Part shown: in pieces, positions 6,872 to 14,670 of the stretch | Position numbering within the stretch: the first letter of the stretch is position 1 | How the letters are laid out: every line of letters starts with the position of its first letter | Assembly: GCA_947384055.1 (NCBI GenBank) | Contig: CANDFO010000036.1 | Location: forward strand, 1-22,624 | Length of the DNA: 22,624 bases | Direction: 5' to 3' | Origin: an uncultured Flavonifractor sp. | GTDB taxonomy: Bacteria; Bacillota; Clostridia; Oscillospirales; Oscillospiraceae | Notes under the pieces: model-generated | Seen by the model: the letters and a program-made list of their open reading frames with translations, nothing else | What the model was told of the DNA's origin: nothing | Databases searched by the model: none | Made by a program: the position numbers and the translations under genes

Positions 6872-7765
6872 ATGTCCTTTTCCTCCCGAGCCAAGTCGGA
6901 GCTGTGCCGGGCGGGGCTGAACCGCCGATGCTGCGCCAGGGCGGAGGCCTACGGAGTACTGCTCTACTGCAACCAGTTTACCGCCCGGCAGGTGCGCATT
7001 GTCACCGAATCCCAGGACTTTGCCGCCCGCCTGCCGGGACTGTTCCAAAAAGCATTTCGGCTGGAGTTTGACCGTCTGCCGGAGACGGGGGCGGGGAAGC
7101 GCGCCTTCTCCATCACGGAGCCGGACAAGCTCTGCGCTCTGTGGGGGGCCTTCGGCTGCGCGCCGGAGGAGACTCTGGCCCATCATATCAACTTTGCCGT
7201 GGTGGAGGAAGACCACTGCCGCACGGCCTTTTTTCGGGGAGCTTTTCTGGCGGGCGGGTCCGTAACCGACCCGGCCAAGCGCTACCATCTGGAGCTGTCC
7301 ACCCCTCATCTGAGTGTCGGCAGGGAGCTGCGCACCCTCCTGCTGGAAGCGGGCTTCTCCCCCAAAGAGACGCAGCGCAAAGGGGTGGGCGTCACCTATT
7401 TTAAACAGAGCGAAGCCATTGAGGACTTCCTCACCGCCCTGGGCGCGCCGCTGGCGGCCATGGAGCTGATGAACGCCAAGGCGGAGAAGGACCTGCGGGG
7501 GAGCGTCAACCGCCGGGTGAACTGCGACGCCGCCAACCTGGACAAGGCTGTGGACGCCGCCCAGGAGCAGATGGAGGCAATCTACCGCCTGGAGGCCCGG
7601 GGCCTGCTGGAGGACCTGCCGGACAAGCTGAAGGAGGCGGTGGACCTGCGCATGGCCCACCCGGAGATGACCCTGTCCCAGCTGTGCCGGCTGTGTGACC
7701 CGCCGGTGACAAAGTCCGCGCTCAACTACCGCCTGCGCAGGCTGATGGCGCTGGCCGGACAGTAA
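6872..7765 (+). CDS. whiA: DNA-binding protein WhiA
   Basis: WhiA combines an N-terminal LAGLIDADG homing-endonuclease-like fold without nuclease activity and a C-terminal helix-turn-helix. It is a sporulation regulator in Streptomyces and affects cell division and chromosome segregation in Bacillus. The 297 residues are slightly below the usual 310-330. Typical stretches are SFSSRAKSELCR at the start, RTAFFRGAFLAGGSVTDP (about 117-134), YHLEL near 138, and NCDAANLDKAVDAAQEQ leading to the HTH with SKSALNYRLRRL-like PVTKSALNYRLRRL near the end. The ATG at 6872 follows AAAGGGGAG. In Bacillus the gene after whiA is crh; here four small zinc-ribbon membrane proteins follow instead, the first only 19 nt away. 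Confidence 0.96.
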   Translation: MSFSSRAKSELCRAGLNRRCCARAEAYGVLLYCNQFTARQVRIVTESQDFAARLPGLFQKAFRLEFDRLPETGAGKRAFSITEPDKLCALWGAFGCAPEETLAHHINFAVVEEDHCRTAFFRGAFLAGGSVTDPAKRYHLELSTPHLSVGRELRTLLLEAGFSPKETQRKGVGVTYFKQSEAIEDFLTALGAPLAAMELMNAKAEKDLRGSVNRRVNCDAANLDKAVDAAQEQMEAIYRLEARGLLEDLPDKLKEAVDLRMAHPEMTLSQLCRLCDPPVTKSALNYRLRRLMALAGQ

Positions 7766-7784
7766 GCGGAAAGGGGAGAGCATT

Positions 7785-8051
7785 GTGGAAGAGTACGTCA
7801 TATCAAAGTGGTGGAGGGTGTTGTACTGGGCGCTGTGTGCGGCGCAGGTTGTCCTGCTTGTGGCGGGAGTGGTTCTGGAGCAGCTGGTGCTGGCGCTGGC
7901 GGCCTTTGGCAGTTATTTGGCCTCCCTGTGGCTGGTCCGGTGCAAAAACCGCTGTCCCGCCTGCGGGGGACTTGTGGAGGGGAGCATTGTCCGGCCCGGC
8001 CAGAAAGAGCTGGTCTGCCGGGCCTGCGGAGCGAAAATCGCGCTGAAATAG
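7785..8051 (+). CDS. Small two-helix membrane protein with C-terminal zinc ribbon, paralog 1
   Basis: This 88-residue protein has a short N-terminal segment with a K/R-W-W motif (residues 8-11), two predicted membrane helices (about 12-30 and 33-51) and a C-terminal zinc ribbon with CPAC at 57-60 and CRAC at 78-81, ending IALK. It shares this layout with the three genes that follow. The start is a GTG at 7785, with AAGGGGAG just upstream and no suitable ATG. It follows whiA by 19 nt, so it is likely co-transcribed. Both termini are probably cytosolic, inferred from basic residues flanking the helices. I do not recognise a named family and assign no function; a membrane-tethered metal, redox or protein-binding role is possible. 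Confidence 0.85.
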   Translation: MEEYVISKWWRVLYWALCAAQVVLLVAGVVLEQLVLALAAFGSYLASLWLVRCKNRCPACGGLVEGSIVRPGQKELVCRACGAKIALK

Positions 8052-8083
8052 GGGGAAACCCAGGCGGGAAGGGGAATCGGCAC

Positions 8084-8377
8084 ATGAAAGAGCACATGGT
8101 GTCCAAAAGATGGCGGAATTTGTGCTGGCTGCTGCTGTTGCTGGCCATGGGAGGACTGCTGGCCGCCTCCATAGGCAGCGGCATGGGAGAGCGGGGACGC
8201 GTGTGGCTGGTCGGAGGCACCGCGGCGCTGCTGGGGGCCATCGCGCTGCTGGTCCTGTGCGGGCGGAAGCTGCGCTGTCCCTGCTGCGGCCGGGTGGTGG
8301 ACCGGCAGGCCATCCAGACTTTCCGCGGCAGCCAGCTCACCTGCCCCCAGTGCGGGCGGAAGCTGACGCTGAAATAG
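8084..8377 (+). CDS. Small two-helix membrane protein with C-terminal zinc ribbon, paralog 2
   Basis: Second member of the tandem set, 97 residues. It opens KEHMVSKRWRNL and has hydrophobic helices at about 12-30 and 40-59, with a basic loop between them (GERGRV). The zinc ribbon LRCPCCGR...LTCPQCG has its coordinating pairs at Cys65/Cys68 and Cys87/Cys90, plus an extra Cys67. It ends LTLK. The ATG at 8084 is supported by GGGAAGGGG upstream; a longer frame that starts inside paralog 1 is rejected because it loses the family alignment. The gap from paralog 1 is 32 nt. Function unknown. Confidence 0.85.
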   Translation: MKEHMVSKRWRNLCWLLLLLAMGGLLAASIGSGMGERGRVWLVGGTAALLGAIALLVLCGRKLRCPCCGRVVDRQAIQTFRGSQLTCPQCGRKLTLK

Positions 8378-8387
8378 AGGAGGCGGG

Positions 8388-8678
8388 ATGATGCAGTATG
8401 TTCTGCAAAAAAAGTGGAGCTATCTCAGCTGGGCGGGGGCGGCGTCGGTACTGGCCGGCGCACTGTTCCTGTCTGCCGGAGAGGGGACGGACGGGGGTCT
8501 GGGGCCGCTGATCGCCGCGGCAGTGCTGAGTGTGGCGGGACTCGCGCTGATGCTGACCGGCATGTTCAAGCTGCGCTGTCCCGCCTGCGGGCGGCTGCTG
8601 GGCCGGGAGGCCACGAGTCTTTTCGGAGACGAAATCATTTTCTGCGCCCGGTGCGGAGCAAGAATCAATCTGGAATAG
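8388..8678 (+). CDS. Small two-helix membrane protein with C-terminal zinc ribbon, paralog 3
   Basis: Third member, 96 residues. QKKWSYLSW at the N-terminus matches the basic-Trp motif of its siblings. Helices lie at about 12-30 and 40-59, separated by an acidic and glycine-rich loop (GEGTDGG). The ribbon is LRCPACGR...FCARCG, with cysteines at 64, 67, 86 and 89, ending INLE. GAGGAGG precedes two consecutive ATG codons (8388 and 8391); spacing slightly favours the second, which would shorten the protein by one residue. It lies 10 nt after paralog 2. Its closest sibling by eye is paralog 2, in the helix-ribbon junction. Function unknown. Confidence 0.85.
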   Translation: MMQYVLQKKWSYLSWAGAASVLAGALFLSAGEGTDGGLGPLIAAAVLSVAGLALMLTGMFKLRCPACGRLLGREATSLFGDEIIFCARCGARINLE

Positions 8679-8699
8679 CGGGAAAGGGGGGCATGTCCC

Positions 8700-8957
8700 T
8701 TGAAAATAGAGAGAAAGTGGAAGACCCAGCTTCTGTACTGCGTCGCCTTCTTTTTTGCCATGCTGGTTGTAGGCTATCTGCTGAAAAACGGCGTGATCCT
8801 TCTGCTGGGCATGGGGGTTATGGGCGTAAGCGCGGTGATTGCGGAGCGGTTTCTGCGCTGTCCCGCCTGCCGGGAGAGCCTGTTCAAGCAAGCCATGGAG
8901 CGGGGAGCCAAAGAGTTTCAGTGCCCCAAGTGCGGAGAGACCATTACGCTGGAGTAA
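8700..8957 (+). CDS. Small two-helix membrane protein with C-terminal zinc ribbon, paralog 4
   Basis: Fourth member, 85 residues. It opens KIERKWKTQLL, with helices at about 11-28 and 31-48. The ribbon is LRCPACRES...FQCPKCGE, with cysteines at 54, 57, 75 and 78, ending ITLE. The glycine after the first CxxC, present in its siblings, is replaced by arginine. The only start that preserves the family layout is a TTG at 8700, with GGAAAGGGGGG upstream. An ATG at 8693 is in a different frame and gives an unrelated product. The gene ends 38 nt before dnaE. Function unknown. Confidence 0.82.
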   Translation: MKIERKWKTQLLYCVAFFFAMLVVGYLLKNGVILLLGMGVMGVSAVIAERFLRCPACRESLFKQAMERGAKEFQCPKCGETITLE

Positions 8958-8995
8958 CGCCTGCCGCCGGATAGAGATATAGAGGAGTGAGCGAG

Positions 8996-11900
8996 ATGTC
9001 CTTTGTCCACCTGCATGTACACACGGAATTTTCCCTTCTGGACGGCGCCTGCCGGATCACGGAGCTGGTGAAGCGGGTCAAGGAGCTGGGCCAGACCGCC
9101 GTAGCCATTACGGACCACGGAGTCATGTACGGCGTGGTGGACTTTTACAAGGCCTGCAAAGCGGAGGGTATCAAGCCTATCATCGGCTGTGAGGTCTACG
9201 TGGCCCCCCGGGGCCGTACCGACCGGGTACACGAGTACGACGCCGAGGCCCGGCACCTGATCCTCCTCTGCCGCAACGAGACAGGCTATCGGAATCTGTG
9301 CTTTTTGGATTCGGCGGCCTTCACCGAGGGGTTTTACATCAAGCCCCGCATTGACAAGGAGCTCCTGCGGGAGCACGCGGAGGGACTGATCGCCCTGTCC
9401 GCCTGCCGCTCCGGGGAGGTGCCCCGGCTGATCCTGGCGGGGAATTACGCCGGAGCCAAGGCCGCCGCTCTGGAAATGCGGGAGCTCTTCGGGGAGGACG
9501 GCTACTATCTGGAGCTCCAGGACCACAGCCTGCCCCGGGACGAGGACGTGACCCAGGGCCTGCTGCGCATTCATCAGGAGACGGGCATACCCCTGGTTAT
9601 CACCAACGACGCCCACTATCTCCGTCGGGAGGACGCGGAGATGCAGGATACCCTCATGTGTATCCAGATGGGCAAGACTGTGGACGACCCCGGCCGCCTG
9701 CGCATGGAGACCCAGGAGCTCTATGTCAAATCCGCCGCAGAGATGGCTGCCCTCTTCCCGGACCAGCCAGAGGCCCTGGCGAACACGGAAAAAATCGCGG
9801 ACCTGTGCAATCTGGAATTCCAGTTCGGGGTGCACCACCTGCCGGAGTTTAAGCTGCCGGAGGGGTACACCGACGGAGACGCCTATTTTCAAAAGCTCTG
9901 CGAGGAGGGCTTCCGCCGGCGCTATCCGCAGCCGCCGGAGGGCCACCGGGAACGGCTGGACTTCGAGATGGGGGTCATCCGGCAGATGGGGTTTGTGGAC
10001 TATTTCCTCATTGTGTCCGATTTCATCGGCTACGCCAAGGGAAGGGGGATTCCCGTGGGGCCGGGCCGGGGCTCGGCAGCGGGGTCCATGGTGGCCTATT
10101 GCATGGATATCACCGATGTGGACCCCATGAAGTACGGGCTCTACTTTGAGCGGTTCCTTAATCCGGAGCGGGTAACAATGCCCGATATTGACATCGACTT
10201 CTGCATCCGCCGGCGCCAGGAGGTCATAGAGTACGTCCAGAATAAATACGGCGCGGACCACGTGGCCCAGATTGTCACCTTCGGCACCATGGCGGCCCGG
10301 GGCGCCATCCGGGATGTGGGACGAGCTCTGAACATCCCCTACGCCGACGTGGACACCGTGGCCAAGCAAGTGCCCGGCGGCCCCGGCAATCTGCACATCA
10401 CTCTGGACGATGCACTGAAGCTCTCCAAGCAGCTGCGGGACTCCTATGAGGGAGATCCCCGCATCAAAAACCTGATTGACACCGCCAAGGCCATTGAGGG
10501 GATGCCCCGCCACGCCTCTACCCATGCGGCGGGGGTGGTGATTACCCGACGGCCGGTGGTGGACTACGTTCCTCTGGCCAAAAACGATGAAGCGGTGGTC
10601 TGCCAGTACGTTATGACCACCCTGGAGGAGCTGGGTCTGCTGAAAATGGACTTCCTAGGCCTGCGCAACCTGACCATTCTGGATGATACGGTGCGCATGG
10701 TGGCCCGGGGACGCCCCGGTTTTACCCTGGCGGATATCCCCGACGACGACCAGGAGGTCTTTCAGATGCTCTCCGACGGCAAGACCTCCGGGGTGTTCCA
10801 GATGGAGTCGGCCGGCATGACCGGAGTAGGAGTGGGCCTCCGGCCCAAGAGCATCGAGGATATCTGCGCTATCATCGCCCTGTACCGGCCGGGGCCCATG
10901 GACTCCATCCCCAAATTCCTGGAGTGCGCCAAAAACCCGGACAAAGTCACCTACCGCCACCCCATGCTGGAGCCCATTCTCTCCATCACCTACGGCTGTA
11001 TTGTCTATCAGGAGCAGGTGATTGAAATTTTCCGCCGTCTGGGCGGCTTCTCTCTGGGGCAGGCCGACATGGTGCGCCGGGCCATCTCCAAAAAAAAGAA
11101 GGCCCAGATCAAAAAAGAGCGCCATGCGTTCATCTACGGCGACCCGGAGCGGAATATCTGCGGCTGTGTGTCCAAGGGAATTCCCGCCCAGACCGGCGAG
11201 GACATCTATGACGAGATTGAGGCCTTTGGACAGTACGCCTTCAACAAGGCTCATTCTCTGGCCTACGCGATTGTGGCCTATCAGACTGCGTGGTTCAAGT
11301 GCCATTATACCAAGGAGTATATGGCCGCTCTGCTGACCTCGGTGCTGGACTACAGCGAAAAGGTGGCCGAATACATTGCCGAGTGCAAGGAGTGCGGCAT
11401 TCCCCTGCTGCCGCCGGACATCAACCAGTCGGGGGCGGATTTCACCGTCTCCGGAGAGGCCATCCGCTTCGGCCTGGCGGCGGTCAAGGGGGTGGGCCGG
11501 GGCTTTGTGGGGGCGGTGATCGCCCAGCGGGAGTCCGAAGGACTATTTGTCTCCTTCCCAGACTTCTGCCGGCGGATGTTTGACGCAGACCTGAACAAGC
11601 GGGTTCTGGAAAACCTCATCCGGTGCGGAGCCTTTGACAGCATGGGTATATTCCGCTCCCAGCTGCTGGATGCCTATGAACAGGTGATAGACGCCATTGC
11701 CCAGACCCGGCGGCGGAACGTGGAGGGGCAGTTTGACCTCTTCGGCGGCGGGGATGCCTCGGCGGGGAGCGTTGAGATGCGCCTGAAAAATATCCCGGAA
11801 TTCACCCGCCGGGAGCTGATGAACATGGAGAAAGAGACCACCGGGCTCTACCTCACCGGGCACCCCATGGACGAGTACCGGGAGCTGGCCCGGCAGTACC

Positions 11901-12466
11901 GGGCAGCCCCTGTCGGGTCCATTCTCGCCGATTTTGCTCAGGAGGGGGGTGCGGCAACCTACCGGGACGGCCAGAAGGTGATTCTGGCGGGGGTAGTGAC
12001 CTCCTCCAAAACCAAGACCACTCGAAACAACAGTCTGATGGCTTATGTCACCCTGGAGGATTACAGCGGGTCCATGGAGCTGCTGGTATTTTCCCGGGTA
12101 CTGGGGGAGAGCGGGGCATATCTGAAGGAAAACATGCCCATACTGGCGGAGGGACGCATCTCTGTCCGGGATGAGAAGGCGCCCCAGCTCATGTGCGACC
12201 GGGTGCGTCCCCTGGAACAGGGGGGATCGCCCGCCGCTGTCCGTCCGGAGGGGGGGAAGAAGCTCTACATCCGTCTGCCCGCCGCGGAGGACCCCCGGTG
12301 GCGGAAGATTCAGCTGATTTTGACCATGTTCCCCGGGGAGGGGACCTTCCGGGCAAAATTTGAGGCGGAGGGGTGCTGGGCTCCGGCGACTCCCGTGGTC
12401 GTTCATCCGGCCCTGGTGCGGGAACTGGAAGAGATGCTGGGAGCGGAAAACGTGGTGGTGAAATGA
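8996..12466 (+). CDS. dnaE: DNA polymerase III subunit alpha
   Basis: This is the catalytic C-family polymerase, 1156 residues, the usual DnaE size. The PHP domain opens with FVHLHVHTEFSLLDG and includes AITDHGVMYG and GCEVYVAPRG. The polymerase palm shows GPGRGSAAGS near 352 and the catalytic aspartates in PDIDIDF (residues 396-402), with a third in KMDFLGLRNLT (about Asp552). The fingers and a helix-hairpin-helix region precede an OB fold (VILAGVVTSSKTKTTRNN, about 995-1070). The ATG at 8996 is chosen over a GTG at 8987 because GAGGAG then has a workable 9-nt spacing. Low-GC Firmicutes also use PolC as the main leading-strand enzyme, so this is probably the DnaE partner. Its stop overlaps the cls start by 4 nt. 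Confidence 0.98.
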   Translation: MSFVHLHVHTEFSLLDGACRITELVKRVKELGQTAVAITDHGVMYGVVDFYKACKAEGIKPIIGCEVYVAPRGRTDRVHEYDAEARHLILLCRNETGYRNLCFLDSAAFTEGFYIKPRIDKELLREHAEGLIALSACRSGEVPRLILAGNYAGAKAAALEMRELFGEDGYYLELQDHSLPRDEDVTQGLLRIHQETGIPLVITNDAHYLRREDAEMQDTLMCIQMGKTVDDPGRLRMETQELYVKSAAEMAALFPDQPEALANTEKIADLCNLEFQFGVHHLPEFKLPEGYTDGDAYFQKLCEEGFRRRYPQPPEGHRERLDFEMGVIRQMGFVDYFLIVSDFIGYAKGRGIPVGPGRGSAAGSMVAYCMDITDVDPMKYGLYFERFLNPERVTMPDIDIDFCIRRRQEVIEYVQNKYGADHVAQIVTFGTMAARGAIRDVGRALNIPYADVDTVAKQVPGGPGNLHITLDDALKLSKQLRDSYEGDPRIKNLIDTAKAIEGMPRHASTHAAGVVITRRPVVDYVPLAKNDEAVVCQYVMTTLEELGLLKMDFLGLRNLTILDDTVRMVARGRPGFTLADIPDDDQEVFQMLSDGKTSGVFQMESAGMTGVGVGLRPKSIEDICAIIALYRPGPMDSIPKFLECAKNPDKVTYRHPMLEPILSITYGCIVYQEQVIEIFRRLGGFSLGQADMVRRAISKKKKAQIKKERHAFIYGDPERNICGCVSKGIPAQTGEDIYDEIEAFGQYAFNKAHSLAYAIVAYQTAWFKCHYTKEYMAALLTSVLDYSEKVAEYIAECKECGIPLLPPDINQSGADFTVSGEAIRFGLAAVKGVGRGFVGAVIAQRESEGLFVSFPDFCRRMFDADLNKRVLENLIRCGAFDSMGIFRSQLLDAYEQVIDAIAQTRRRNVEGQFDLFGGGDASAGSVEMRLKNIPEFTRRELMNMEKETTGLYLTGHPMDEYRELARQYRAAPVGSILADFAQEGGAATYRDGQKVILAGVVTSSKTKTTRNNSLMAYVTLEDYSGSMELLVFSRVLGESGAYLKENMPILAEGRISVRDEKAPQLMCDRVRPLEQGGSPAAVRPEGGKKLYIRLPAAEDPRWRKIQLILTMFPGEGTFRAKFEAEGCWAPATPVVVHPALVRELEEMLGAENVVVK

Positions 12467-14028
12467 AGCAGAAACTGAAAACCCTGGATATTAAAAAGCT
12501 GGCCTCCCTGCTGTTCCACCGGACGGTGATTATTGCCCTGCTGATCCTCCTTCAGGCGGGAATCCTGCTGGTAGCGACAGTGTTTTTCTCCGCCTATTTT
12601 ATCTATTTTTACTGGGTGTGTGTGGCGTTTTCCCTGGTGGCAGTGCTGATTATTATCAATGACCAGAGCGACCCGGGCTACAAGATCGCCTGGCTGGTGC
12701 CCATTCTCCTGTTTCCGGTGTTTGGCTGGCTGGTGTACCTGCTCTGCGGCGGCAACCACCTGTCCGGACGCCTGCGGGAGGGGATGCTGGGCATGGACCG
12801 GACCATGGTGGAGGTGCTGGACCAGGACTGCAAGGCGGAACAGCTGGCGCCCTATGGCCGGAACGCGGTCAACCAGGCCCGCTACCTGGAACAGTACGCC
12901 CACTGCCCCGCCTATACCAACACCTGTACCCGCTACTTTCCGCTGGGGGACGACGTTTTTCCGGTGATGCTGGAGGAGCTGCGGCGGGCGGAGCGGTACA
13001 TTTTCCTTGAATATTTTATCATTGAGAAAGGGCTCTTCTGGGACTCCATTGTAGAGATTTTAAAGGAAAAGCAGGCCGCTGGGGTGGATGTGCGGGTGAT
13101 CTACGACGATGTAGGCTCCCTGTTCACCCTGCCCATGGCCTACGCCCGGAAATTTGAGGCGGAAACGGGAATCCCCTGCTGTGTATTCAACCGGTTCCGC
13201 CCGGTGCTCTCCATCCGCATGAATAACCGGGACCACCGGAAAATCTGTGTGATTGACGGCCATACCGCCTTTACCGGAGGCATCAATCTGGCCGATGAGT
13301 ATATCAACGCGAAGGTGAAATTCGGCCACTGGAAGGACAGCTCTATCCTGCTCAAGGGGGAGGCGGCCTGGAGCATGGCGGTGATGTTCCTGACCATGTG
13401 GGAGTATATCCGGGGGACAAAGGAGGACTACAGCCGCTTCCGTCCTGTGTCCCTGCCGCCGGAGGCCGCCTATGGACGGGACTTTTTTGTGCAGCCTTAC
13501 ACGGATAATCCGCTGGATAACGAACCGGTGGGGGCCACAGTTTATCTGAACCTCATCCACAAGGCCGAACGGTACGTCTATCTTATGACCCCCTATCTGA
13601 TTATCAGCGACAGCGTCAGCGTAGCCCTGCGTACGGCGGCCAAGGCGGGGGTGGACGTGCGCATCATTACCCCCCATGTCCCGGACAAACGGGTGATTTT
13701 TGAGATGACCCGGGCCCACTATGAGGCGCTGCTGGAGGCGGGAGTAAGGATCTTTGAATACACTCCCGGCTTTGTCCACGCCAAATGCTTCGCGGTGGAC
13801 GACGTCTACGGAACGGTGGGTACGGTGAATATGGATTACCGGAGCATGTTTCTCCACTTTGAAAACGGGGTGTGGCTCTGCCATGACCCCACAGTGCTGG
13901 ACATCAAGGCAGACTTTCTGGACACCCAGGCCAAGAGTCAGGAGATCACCCTGGAGCGCTGCCGCCGTCACCCCTGGCCCCGTATGCTGCTGCGCAGTGT
14001 GCTGCGGATGTTTGCGCCGCTGATGTAG
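12463..14028 (+). CDS. cls: Cardiolipin synthase
   Basis: This phospholipase D superfamily membrane enzyme condenses two phosphatidylglycerols into cardiolipin and glycerol at the inner face of the membrane. The 521 residues fit the bacterial Cls range. Two N-terminal membrane helices (about 22-43 and 47-68, then a third hydrophobic segment near 80-95) precede two HKD motifs: His258-Arg-Lys in HRKICVIDGHTAFTGGIN and His439-Ala-Lys in HAKCFAVDDVYGTVGTVN, each with the HxKx4Dx6GxxN spacing intact. The ATG at 12463 overlaps the dnaE stop (ATGA), which indicates translational coupling and an explicit operon link between replication and membrane lipid synthesis. A strong stem-loop with a T-run follows. 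Several Cls-like enzymes exist in clostridia, so exact substrate is not certain. Confidence 0.95.
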   Translation: MKQKLKTLDIKKLASLLFHRTVIIALLILLQAGILLVATVFFSAYFIYFYWVCVAFSLVAVLIIINDQSDPGYKIAWLVPILLFPVFGWLVYLLCGGNHLSGRLREGMLGMDRTMVEVLDQDCKAEQLAPYGRNAVNQARYLEQYAHCPAYTNTCTRYFPLGDDVFPVMLEELRRAERYIFLEYFIIEKGLFWDSIVEILKEKQAAGVDVRVIYDDVGSLFTLPMAYARKFEAETGIPCCVFNRFRPVLSIRMNNRDHRKICVIDGHTAFTGGINLADEYINAKVKFGHWKDSSILLKGEAAWSMAVMFLTMWEYIRGTKEDYSRFRPVSLPPEAAYGRDFFVQPYTDNPLDNEPVGATVYLNLIHKAERYVYLMTPYLIISDSVSVALRTAAKAGVDVRIITPHVPDKRVIFEMTRAHYEALLEAGVRIFEYTPGFVHAKCFAVDDVYGTVGTVNMDYRSMFLHFENGVWLCHDPTVLDIKADFLDTQAKSQEITLERCRRHPWPRMLLRSVLRMFAPLM

Positions 14029-14063
14029 GCGCCTTTCCGCGGGGGAAGTTTTTCGACAGAATG

Positions 14064-14105
14064 AAGTCAGGACTACCCATACACAGGTAGTCCTGACTTA
14101 TTTTT
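14064..14105 (+). terminator. Intrinsic terminator after cls
   Basis: A perfect 14-bp stem (14064-14077 with 14086-14099) closes an 8-nt loop and is followed by ATTTTT. This is a textbook rho-independent terminator for the plus-strand operon. The A-run on its right flank gives a T-poor tail on the other strand, so it is weaker but possible for the minus-strand lysC transcript, which ends 80 nt away. Confidence 0.88.
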
Positions 14106-14181
14106 AAGCGGGCTTTGCCGCCTGTGTGTGAAACACACAATATTATTTAACTATGAAAATCCTAACGCCGCTGAAAGAGCG

Positions 14182-14670
14182 TCAGTTTCCGCTGCCGAAC
14201 TCATTGAAGAACCGGTCGTGGATCACCTGAACCGCCCGGTCCGCGTCGCACAGGTCCACCAGGACGGAAACCTTGATTTCGCTGGTGGAGATCATGTTAA
14301 TATTGATACCTGCGTTGTACAGAGCCTCAAACATCTTGGCCGCCACGCCGGGGTTGTGGACCATGCCCGCGCCCACAATAGAGACCTTGGCAATCTGGTC
14401 GGTCATGTCGATGTGGTCAAAGCCCAGCATATCCCGGCAGCTCTCCAGGGCCTGCTTGGTGCGCTCCATGTCCTGCTTGCCCACGGTGAAGCTGATATCC
14501 TTGGTGTTATTGCGGCCGATAGACTGGAGAATGATATCCACATTGACCTTCTCCTTGGCCAGGATGGAGAACACCTTGAAGGCGATGCCGGGCTGGTCGG
14601 CCAGACCCACCACGGCCAGCCTGGCCACATTTTTGTCCTTTGCCACGCCGCTGACGTGCATTTTTTCCAT
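14182..14670 (-). CDS. lysC: Predicted overlapping beta subunit of aspartate kinase
   Basis: An in-frame ATG at 14670 (Met247 of the full protein) lies behind a perfect AAGGAGG at 14688-14682, with 11-nt spacing. Translation from it would give a 162-residue product containing only the two ACT domains. In Bacillus subtilis, lysC is known to make an alpha subunit of 408 residues and a beta subunit identical to its C-terminal 160-odd residues from an internal start, forming an alpha2beta2 enzyme. The match in position and signal makes the same arrangement likely here. Confidence 0.65.
   Translation of the reverse strand: MEKMHVSGVAKDKNVARLAVVGLADQPGIAFKVFSILAKEKVNVDIILQSIGRNNTKDISFTVGKQDMERTKQALESCRDMLGFDHIDMTDQIAKVSIVGAGMVHNPGVAAKMFEALYNAGININMISTSEIKVSVLVDLCDADRAVQVIHDRFFNEFGSGN

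Noticed and set aside
7808..8083. Upstream extension of zinc-ribbon paralog 2
   Set aside because: It overlaps paralog 1 in another frame and destroys the shared N-terminal layout.
8918..10525. Minus-strand open frame of 535 codons opposite dnaE
   Set aside because: Antisense shadow of the polymerase gene, with low-complexity composition and no family motifs.
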